Below, piece after piece: positions 1-5,475 of a stretch of DNA of 57,179 bases. How positions within the stretch are numbered: position 1 is the stretch's first letter; every line of letters begins with the position of its first letter. The stretch comes from Cryobacterium tagatosivorans (GTDB lineage: Bacteria; Actinomycetota; Actinomycetes; Actinomycetales; Microbacteriaceae): contig NZ_SOEZ01000051.1 in the NCBI RefSeq assembly GCF_004402215.1, positions 1-57,179 of the forward strand, written 5' to 3'. Below the pieces are notes generated by a model. The model saw only the letters and a list, made by a program, of their open reading frames with translations. It was not told the DNA's origin and did no database searches. The position numbers and the translations under genes were made by a program.

Positions 1-513
1 CGTCCCCACGAACAGGGAGTGGTAGCTGATCACCGTCAGCAGCGCCGCGGCGAGGATGGGGCTGAGCAGCGACTCCAGGTCATACGCGAGGCGGGACAGA
101 GACAGCGCCCGCGTGTATTCGCTTTCCTTGGGCAGAACATCCGGGATCAACGCCTGAAAGGCGGGAGTGAAGGTGGCGGACGCGGCCTGCAGCACGAAAA
201 TGAGCACGTAGATCTGCCACGCCTCGGTGACGAACGGAAGTGAGATTGCGACCCCGGCGCGCAGGACATCCGAGGACACCAGCAGGAACTTGCGGGGTAC
301 GTGGCCGGTGAGCGCAGACACGACCGGGGCGACGCCGACGTAGGCGAGCATCTTGATCGTCAGTGCGATGCCCAAGACGATGCCGGCATCCCCGCCAGCC
401 AGATCGAAGGCCAGCAACCCGAGCGCGACCGTGAGCAGGCCGGTGCCGATCAGCGCCACGACCTGGGCGCTGAACAGTCTTCGGTAGGCGGAGTTCCGCA
501 GGACCTCAAGCAC
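1..513 (-). CDS. MFS transporter, N-terminal part (runs off window)
   Basis: Reading leftward, the frame stays open to the window edge and gives 171 residues with alternating hydrophobic segments typical of the first 4-5 helices of a major facilitator exporter. It begins with a GTG at 513 that overlaps the last 8 bases of the upstream ArsR gene, so the two are almost certainly co-transcribed and translationally coupled. Members with this start (short VLRNSAYRRLF leader, then a first helix with VALIGTGLLTVALG) are usually drug or metal efflux proteins next to ArsR regulators. The substrate cannot be read from the fragment. The C-terminal half lies outside the window. Confidence 0.85.
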   Translation of the reverse strand, partial: MLEVLRNSAYRRLFSAQVVALIGTGLLTVALGLLAFDLAGGDAGIVLGIALTIKMLAYVGVAPVVSALTGHVPRKFLLVSSDVLRAGVAISLPFVTEAWQIYVLIFVLQAASATFTPAFQALIPDVLPKESEYTRALSLSRLAYDLESLLSPILAAALLTVISYHSLFVGT

Positions 514-916
514 GGGCGTCGGCCTGGTGCTCGGTGCCGGCGGTTTCGTGCGGGTGCCGGTGGTGGGCCGGGACGCCCTCGAGGGCGTGCTCGGCCTGGA
601 AGATGGCGTCGGCGACGAGCTGGCGGGCGTGCTCGTTCGCGAGGCGATAGAACACCCTGGTGCCCTCGCGTCGGGTGGTCACGATGCGGGCCAAGCGCAG
701 CTTCGCCAAATGCTGTGAGACGGCTGCCTGGGATTTGTTGACGGCTTCGGCCAGTTGGTTGACCGCCAGTTCCGTGTCGCGCAGCGCGAGGATGATGCGG
801 ATGCGTGTGGCGTCGGCGAGCATCGCGAAGACCTCCACGGCCAGCTCGACATACTCACCGTCGGTATCCAGCGTGCATCCATCCGTATCTGCATTCATAC
901 GCAGATTATTGCACAT
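506..916 (-). CDS. ArsR/SmtB-family repressor
   Basis: Winged-helix regulator of about 136 residues. The core LADATRIRIILAL, the recognition helix NKSQAAVSQHLAKLRLA and the wing REGTRVFYRL are the classic ArsR pattern. The His-rich tail (HHRHPHE) may add metal ligands, as in CmtR/NmtR/KmtR-type sensors. The frame is open to a TTG at 940; ATGs at 916 and 898 are alternative starts and I chose 916 without a decisive ribosome site. It overlaps the following MFS gene, so it probably represses its own operon. The AT-rich stretch just upstream (about 895-915) is a likely operator region. The sensed ligand is not known; arsenite, zinc/cadmium and nickel are all possible. Confidence 0.9.
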   Translation of the reverse strand: MCNNLRMNADTDGCTLDTDGEYVELAVEVFAMLADATRIRIILALRDTELAVNQLAEAVNKSQAAVSQHLAKLRLARIVTTRREGTRVFYRLANEHARQLVADAIFQAEHALEGVPAHHRHPHETAGTEHQADARA

Positions 917-958
917 GGGAGTCACGCCTCGTGTGGCCAACTGTTCACCTGGCCCTTG

Positions 959-974
959 ATACCTCCAGGGGTAT
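959..974 (+). promoter_or_regulatory. CsoR-like copper operator
   Basis: The 16-base imperfect palindrome ATACCTCCAGGGGTAT matches the ATACCCC-GGGGTAT pattern bound by CsoR/RicR copper sensors (two mismatches between arms). It lies about 50 bases before the SHOCT-protein/multicopper-oxidase pair, a copper-handling context. No csoR gene is in the window. Confidence 0.6.
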
Positions 975-1007
975 CATGACGTGTGACAGGCTCACTGTGC
1001 CTGCAAT

Positions 1008-1014
1008 AGAGGAG
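1008..1014 (+). promoter_or_regulatory. Ribosome binding site for the SHOCT-protein gene
   Basis: AGAGGAG lies 6 bases before ATG 1021 and 9 before ATG 1024. It fixes the start here rather than at 805, where the frame opens but would run through the divergent arsR promoter. Confidence 0.7.
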
Positions 1015-1020
1015 TTCGCC

Positions 1021-1278
1021 ATGATGTGGGGATACGGTTGGGATATGGGCTGGTCGTGGCTGTTTGGGCTGCTAATGCTGGTCGGGATTGTGCTGCTTGT
1101 CGTGCTTGCTGTGCGCGTGTTCGGCGGAGGCAGCAGTCGGGGCGGAGGTCCTGGCGCGACTGGACCGACAGCCGGCCCGAGCCGGGCCCGTCAGATTCTG
1201 GACGAACGATACGCCAAGGGCGAGCTGACCGCCGAGCAGTACCGTGAACAGGTCCAGGTGCTCGGCGAGAACCCCTAG
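1021..1278 (+). CDS. Small membrane protein with C-terminal SHOCT domain
   Basis: An 85-residue protein. It has a Met/Trp-rich N terminus (MMWGYGWDMGWSW), one transmembrane helix (about 12-35), a Gly-rich linker and a C-terminal SHOCT motif (ILDERYAKGELTAEQYREQ). SHOCT domains are short helical oligomerisation modules, common in small actinobacterial membrane proteins. The stop codon shares a base with the GTG of the multicopper oxidase, so the pair is an operon. Placement behind a CsoR-like operator and before a copper oxidase suggests a role in copper tolerance, perhaps as a membrane partner; this role is inferred from context. Confidence 0.85.
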   Translation: MMWGYGWDMGWSWLFGLLMLVGIVLLVVLAVRVFGGGSSRGGGPGATGPTAGPSRARQILDERYAKGELTAEQYREQVQVLGENP

Positions 1279-2753
1279 TGGAACCGATCAGTCGCCGCGG
1301 CGCGTTGACGCTCGGCGGTCTGGGGCTGGCTGGCACCGTGGTCGGTGGTGCGGGCCTGCTGTGGACGTCGTCATCGGCAGATACGGCGCAGCCGCAGCCG
1401 GGAAAAGAACTCGCGGAGCCTTCAGAAGTGCGCAGCGCGAACGGTCGGTTGACGCTTCGCCTGAGTGCGGCCCTTGGCACGGTGCAGATCGGCGGGCGCA
1501 GCGCCAGCGCCCTGAGCTTCAATGGCGGTATTCCAGGACCAACCTTGCGGCTGAAGGCGGGGGATCGGCTGGGCGTGACCCTGCACAACGGTCTTGACGA
1601 CCCCACGAACCTGCACGTGCACGGCCTGCATGTCTCGCCGGAGGGCAACGGCGATAATCCGTTCGTGATGGTCGAGCCGGGCGAATCCTTCGACTACGAG
1701 TATCAGCTGCCGGCGGACCATCCGCCGGGCTTGTACTGGTACCACCCGCACCACCACGGCCTGGTCGCGGACCAGATCTTCGGCGGCCTCTACGGCGCGA
1801 TCATCGTCGAGGATCCCGAACCGATTGCTGCGGCCCGGGAACGGGTGCTCGTGATCTCGGACATCACCCTCGACGGGCTGGGGCGCACCCCGGCCGTCTC
1901 TCCCATGGAGCAGATGATGGGCCGGGAGGGCGAACTCGTGCTCGTCAACGGGCAGGTGAACCCCAGGCTGAGTGCGAGCCCGGCTGAGCGGGAACGGTGG
2001 CGAATTGTCAACGCCTGCGTGTCCCGGTACCTGCGGCTGCGGCTCGACGGGCAGCGGATGCAGCTGCTCGGCATTGACTCGGGCCGGTTCGGTGCCCCCG
2101 AAACCGTGGAGGAGGTCGTGCTCGCGCCCGGAAACCGGGCGGACCTGTTGGTCACGATGGTCGACGGCACGGCGGTTCTCGAGACGCTGCCCTATGACCG
2201 GGGCGGCCCTGGGGGGATGATGGGCGGAGGCGAACGGCCGCGCTCCGGCACGTCCGCCGGTCGCGCCTCGCTGGCGACCCTGACCGTGTCCGGCGAGGAG
2301 GTCGCAGCGGCGCCAACGGTGCCGGCCCAGCCGGCGCCCCGGGACCTCCGTGGCAGAGCCGTCACGGCCCGGCGGGAGCTGACGTTTGCCATGGGAATGG
2401 GCGGGATGATGGGCGGGGGTGGGTCGATGATGAGCTTCACCATCAATGGCCGGGAGTTCGATGGGAACCGAGTGGACACCACGGTCGAAGCGGGCAGCGT
2501 CGAGGAATGGACCCTGAGAAACACAAGTCCGATGGATCACCCGGTGCACCTGCACGTGTGGCCGATGCAGGTCGTGGAGTCCGATGGTCGCGCCCCCGAC
2601 ACCGCCATCTGGCAGGACGTCGTCAACGTGCCGGCGCGAGGCCAGGTTCGGGTGCGGATCGCCTTCGACGACTTCGCCGGACGCTCCGTCTACCACTGTC
2701 ATATCCTCGACCATGAAGACCTGGGCATGATGGGCGTCATCGAGGCGCGTTAG
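1278..2753 (+). CDS. Tat-exported multicopper oxidase (CueO/copper-resistance type)
   Basis: A 491-residue cupredoxin-fold oxidase. The N terminus carries a twin-arginine signal (ISRRGALTLGGLGLAG plus hydrophobic stretch). Copper ligands are visible: HVHGLHVS and WYHPHHHG in the first domain, then HPVHLHVWP and YHCHILDHEDLGMM at the C terminus; the latter holds the T1 Cys-His-Met set and the HCH trinuclear motif. Met/Gly-rich stretches (GMGGMMGGGGSMM and GGMMGGG) resemble the methionine-rich inserts of CueO that bind Cu(I). The likely role is periplasm/wall-side oxidation of Cu(I) to the less toxic Cu(II). GTG start, overlapping the preceding stop by one base. The 3' end overlaps the convergent thioredoxin-fold gene by 4 bases. 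Confidence 0.95.
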   Translation: MEPISRRGALTLGGLGLAGTVVGGAGLLWTSSSADTAQPQPGKELAEPSEVRSANGRLTLRLSAALGTVQIGGRSASALSFNGGIPGPTLRLKAGDRLGVTLHNGLDDPTNLHVHGLHVSPEGNGDNPFVMVEPGESFDYEYQLPADHPPGLYWYHPHHHGLVADQIFGGLYGAIIVEDPEPIAAARERVLVISDITLDGLGRTPAVSPMEQMMGREGELVLVNGQVNPRLSASPAERERWRIVNACVSRYLRLRLDGQRMQLLGIDSGRFGAPETVEEVVLAPGNRADLLVTMVDGTAVLETLPYDRGGPGGMMGGGERPRSGTSAGRASLATLTVSGEEVAAAPTVPAQPAPRDLRGRAVTARRELTFAMGMGGMMGGGGSMMSFTINGREFDGNRVDTTVEAGSVEEWTLRNTSPMDHPVHLHVWPMQVVESDGRAPDTAIWQDVVNVPARGQVRVRIAFDDFAGRSVYHCHILDHEDLGMMGVIEAR

Positions 2754-3100
2754 CTGGTCGCGCCGCCCACTCGGGCACCATCGATGCGCCGGTGTCTCAT
2801 GGCTTCCGTCATTTGACCGACCGTGGGGAGACCGGCCACGCCGGACGGTGTGAAGTAGATGCGGCAGGCCAGGTCGGTCGTCAATCCATCGGTGGGGAAG
2901 AGGTCGTCGCCGTCCACTGTGATGGTGGGAGATCCAGCGAACGCAACCCGCGCCGCATCTTCCTGGGTGCGAAGCGCTGTGGTGATGATGGTGGCATCTT
3001 CGTGCCCGGTGGCTGCCAGCGCGGCACGCACGCGGAGGGCGGCTTCCTCCCAGTTCGCGCAGTCCTCGATATGCAGGATCTCCACCCTCATCCGGGTCAT
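2750..3100 (-). CDS. Thioredoxin-fold protein of the alkylmercury-lyase-like group
   Basis: About 116 residues. MRVEILHIEDCANW looks like the first strand and single-Cys active loop of a thioredoxin fold, and GSPTITVDGDDLF is the conserved cis-Pro region of small proteins often labelled alkylmercury lyase or thioredoxin family in actinobacteria. Only one Cys is in the active-loop position, so classical CxxC redox chemistry is unlikely. Start chosen at ATG 3100; a GTG at 3124 and ATG 3091 are alternatives. Convergent with the copper oxidase. No merA/merR is near, so a mercury role is not supported beyond family naming. Confidence 0.7.
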   Translation of the reverse strand: MTRMRVEILHIEDCANWEEAALRVRAALAATGHEDATIITTALRTQEDAARVAFAGSPTITVDGDDLFPTDGLTTDLACRIYFTPSGVAGLPTVGQMTEAMRHRRIDGARVGGATS

Positions 3101-3124
3101 CAGTTCAGCACCAGGTCGCGCCAC

Positions 3125-3604
3125 GTTTTGCCGAGGTCATCGCTGGCCATGATCCCTCGACCGTTGGCCACAACGAGTCGAGACACCCACGTGGCTTCGG
3201 TGGACCGTAGTTTGGTCGACAAGCGAGAACCAGTCAATAGCTGCGTTGACGGAAAATCATTCCCCGGTCTTTGACATCAACGAGAGAATCCAATAGCGTT
3301 CCCTCAGCGCTCCTTCCAGTCGATGAAGCACTGACGTCTTTCGGACGATATCCCGTGCTAAATGAACGGGAATCAATCCTTTGAATCTTCAGCTGTGGAT
3401 CATGGACGGAACCAGGAACGGTCGGCCAGGTCACGGCCTCGCCCCTCACCTCGACAGGCGACAACATCTTCGGCGACGGCGTCCTCCCCCGCAATGAAGG
3501 CCTGATCGAATCCCTCGCAACCGCGCACCGGGAGTCTCCAGTATCAGGAAACGCCCGCCTCGCGGTTTCACACTCTCAGCCCCCAACGAACACTTGGACA
3601 CATT
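3125..3604. other. Intergenic, no convincing gene
   Basis: Short open frames exist on both strands but none has a recognisable domain, good codon bias or a ribosome site. The stretch is likely decayed DNA between the metal cluster and the transposon remnant. Confidence 0.5.
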
Positions 3605-3784
3605 ATGGCCTCTGAAGCACCTCCCATGCTCAACAACTCAGGGCACCCCGACCAGCGCGATCTGAGCAATCTGATCAGTGAATTCCGGCGTCGCCAGCTC
3701 GACATCTTCCGTCAACGCGAGCTCAAGACTGAACTCGAGGGTAATTTTCGGACCGCTAGAAAAATACCGGACACGACGGTCTGA
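3605..3784 (+). CDS. Possible small helical protein, unknown
   Basis: A 59-residue frame from ATG 3605 to TGA 3784. The middle (RDLSNLISEFRRRQLDIFRQ) is amphipathic and protein-like, but there is no clear ribosome site and I recognise no family. It ends just before the terminator of the transposon right-end remnant, so it could be a passenger gene or the tail of a lost gene of that element. Confidence 0.3.
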   Translation: MASEAPPMLNNSGHPDQRDLSNLISEFRRRQLDIFRQRELKTELEGNFRTARKIPDTTV

Positions 3785-3825
3785 AGCCAGGTCCGCAACT
3801 CATCTACCTCACCACAACGAATCAA

Positions 3826-3857
3826 AGCCCCGCCGGAAAACACCGGCGGGGCTTTTC
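3826..3857 (+). terminator. Rho-independent terminator
   Basis: AAAGCCCCGCCGG - AAAACA - CCGGCGGGGCTTTT: an almost perfect GC stem with flanking A and T runs, so it can work in both directions. A near copy sits at the right end of the intact transposon at 48879-48911. Confidence 0.85.
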
Positions 3858-3917
3858 GTATCCGACCATCGTCACCAACGATGACGCCGCCATCGTCAAA
3901 CAACGCGACGCGCGACA
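3826..3917 (+). mobile_element. Right-end remnant of the same transposon family as 45603-48970
   Basis: From the terminator to ...GCGCGACA the sequence closely matches 48879-48970, including the tracts ATCGTCACC and GATGACGCCGCCATCGTCAAA. It stops exactly at the ACA that forms the outer end of the intact element, and an IS982-type transposase fragment follows. Only this right end remains; the body and left end are lost or replaced. Confidence 0.75.
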
Positions 3918-4163
3918 GTTCTCCGCGGCTTCGCGTTCGCTGATCTCGGGGTTGGCGAGGCCCCAGATCACGGGCATTCCGTCCGGGGTGCAGACCAGGT
4001 AGAGCCGGAATCCCCAGAAATAGCGGGAGTGGGACGCGCAGTAGCCGTAGCCGGCGTGTCCGGCGAGGTCGGAGCGTTTCACGGTCTCCCGTGATTTGCC
4101 GCACGGCACTGGAGTGGAGTCGATCAGCCGGGTGATCTGGCCACGACTGCGTTGTACAACCAC
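3918..4163 (-). pseudogene. Transposase fragment, IS982-like
   Basis: Minus-strand translation gives TRLIDSTPVPCGKSRETVK, then GHAGYGYCASHSRYFWG and TPDGMPVIWGLANPEI. This is the DDE-region signature of actinobacterial IS982-type transposases (first catalytic Asp in LIDST). About 75 residues remain. The 3' side is cut by the transposon right end at 3917 and the 5' side fades near 4163. The family assignment is from memory of the motif, not a search. Confidence 0.7.
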
Positions 4164-4205
4164 CTATTCCGATCACTATCGTTCCACTCAGGCCAGGGAG
4201 CGATA

Positions 4206-4227
4206 GCTTTTTCGCGGCTATCACCGA
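4206..4227 (+). repeat. 22-bp direct repeat, copy 1
   Basis: The 22 bases from 4206 (GCTTTTTCGCGG followed by CTATCACCGA) recur exactly at 10918-10939. Flanks differ, so this is probably an element end or recombination scar. Confidence 0.7.
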
Positions 4228-4579
4228 ACTCGTCAGAAACTCCCAGCTGCCCAGGCCCGCAGGCACGCGGCCCGCTCCTGGCCTGCAATCGGTCCGGGCA
4301 GGCGCCAGCCTCCGCCCTGTGGAACGCGCCGTTAGAGTCCCGCTTGGAGTGGCGTTGTCAGGGGCGTCGGCTACTTTGATGGTTGAGAGCCCACCGCGAT
4401 TGCAGCGGGCCTTCGCCAATCCCTGGATGTGAGGCCGCTCGAGCGGCTCGTGGGCGGTCGGCCCGCTCTCTTCTGAGCGCACGGACGGCCGGGAGCCCTC
4501 CACTCTCAGCGAAACAGCGCCGCACCCCGGTGCGGCTGCCGGCTGAAGGCCTGGTGCTCAATCGTCAGTGCTGATCGAC
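4228..4579. other. Decayed sequence, no assignable gene
   Basis: Long overlapping open frames reflect high GC rather than coding. No domain is recognised on either strand. Confidence 0.4.
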
Positions 4580-4848
4580 CTACTGCTGTTGCGTGATGGC
4601 CTCGTCAATACTCATCTCCGCCGTCTCCAAGTCAACATCCATCGTCCGCCTGGCCCCAGGAAGCCGCGCAAGCATGCTGGTGCCACCCTTCAGAGCAAAC
4701 GGGCAGTCCCGGGCGGAGAACACCCGGCAGAGTAAGCGGTCGAAAATTGCCAGTTCAATGCCATCCCGCTGCGATGCGCTGAGAGCGCCTTCTCTTTGAT
4801 CGCGGACAGCACCGCACGCCCGTCGGGGTACGGCTGGTCGTTACTCAT
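4580..4848 (-). pseudogene. AbiEii-like nucleotidyltransferase toxin, frameshifted and truncated
   Basis: The first part (MSNDQPYPDGRAVLSAIKEKAL...) reads in one frame; after a 1-2 base shift near 4755-4770 the rest reads ELAIFDRLLCRVFS, FALKGGTSMLARLPG and ARRTMDVDLE. The second part is the nucleotidyltransferase core of AbiEii/AbiGii-type toxins (GG-S/T motif followed by D-x-D in MDVDL). The shifted frame ends at a TAG at 4580, far short of a full toxin (about 250-300 residues). The start ATG overlaps the end of the upstream partner by 8 bases, as in two-gene toxin-antitoxin operons. Almost certainly inactive. Confidence 0.75.
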
Positions 4849-5075
4849 CGGTCTGCGTATCGGTGCGGAAATTTATGACTGGCAGTGTGGGCCTCGGCAT
4901 CGTGAAGGTGGGTAGCCGTGATGCGATCGTCTTCGTGATCTGATTCATCTGCTCTCGATTCTGTCGAAGGATCGGCGCAAGCACCGTGTCCGCGATCTCG
5001 GAGACGAGACGGCTCTGCTCGTGCAGGGGCGCAAGCATCAGATCTATCTGTTCGCGGAACTGAGAGTTCTCCCCC
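4841..5075 (-). pseudogene. C-terminal part of the AbiEii partner gene
   Basis: The frame, open from about 5075, gives GENSQFREQIDLMLAPLHE and then an Ile/Pro-rich tail ending FRTDTQTDE. A stop lies just upstream, so the N terminus is missing. Position and overlap with the nucleotidyltransferase suggest the antitoxin slot, but I do not recognise an AbiEi winged helix here. ATG 5038 could still give a 65-residue product. Confidence 0.45.
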
Positions 5076-5079
5076 TACC

Positions 5080-5158
5080 GGCCGCGGATGCCCTCGACGG
5101 CGGCCACGGACAAGGTCCGGTGCACCACTTGCATGCGCTGTGGCCGCGCGGCGCCTGA
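5080..5158 (+). pseudogene. thiD: thiD 3' remnant (HMP-P kinase tail)
   Basis: Frame reading ADALDGGHGQGPVHHLHALW then PRGA-stop matches the end of the intact ThiD in this window (ADELEVGTGRGPIHHFHRLW). Only about 25 codons survive, and the left side is replaced by the antitoxin fragment. It is a second, diverged thiamine locus, not a recent duplicate. Confidence 0.8.
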
Positions 5159-5184
5159 CCGGGCCGGCGCCAACACAATGGCTG

Positions 5185-5262
5185 CATGAAACCCGGGACG
5201 GTTCAGGTTCAACGGTCGACGGCCCCCGGCCGTCCTCTCAGCGCGCTGGTGCGAGCTCCTGC
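5185..5262 (-). ncRNA. Decayed TPP riboswitch
   Basis: On the minus strand: AGGAGCTCGC, then GCTGAGAGG, then a GC-rich helix (ACGGCC/GGCCGT) and CGACCGTTGAACCTGA. This is the conserved 5' and P2/P3 part of a THI element. The 3' pyrophosphate-sensor half is poorly conserved (GGGTTTCATGC), and no gene follows in the correct orientation. It lies next to the thiD tail, so both are relics of one lost thiamine locus. Confidence 0.65.
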
Positions 5263-5475
5263 CTAACGAAGAATCCACCTGTAGCGACCCGAGCCCCTCG
5301 ACCCCGTCGGGCTCGCCTCTGAACCTCGTCCGCGGCCGCGCACCCCAGCTACCTGGTCGCGACGTGGGTTACCACGAAGGTTGCACAGCTGGTGCCGAGC
5401 AGACGAGGTGTGGATCAGTCCTCCCCCACCCGACGGGCTCAGCAGCTCATCAGCGGCACGGCGGTGTGACTGCAA

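Noticed and set aside
1422..2714. 430-residue frame antisense to the multicopper oxidase
   Set aside because: High-GC shadow without domains; the plus-strand gene has all copper motifs.
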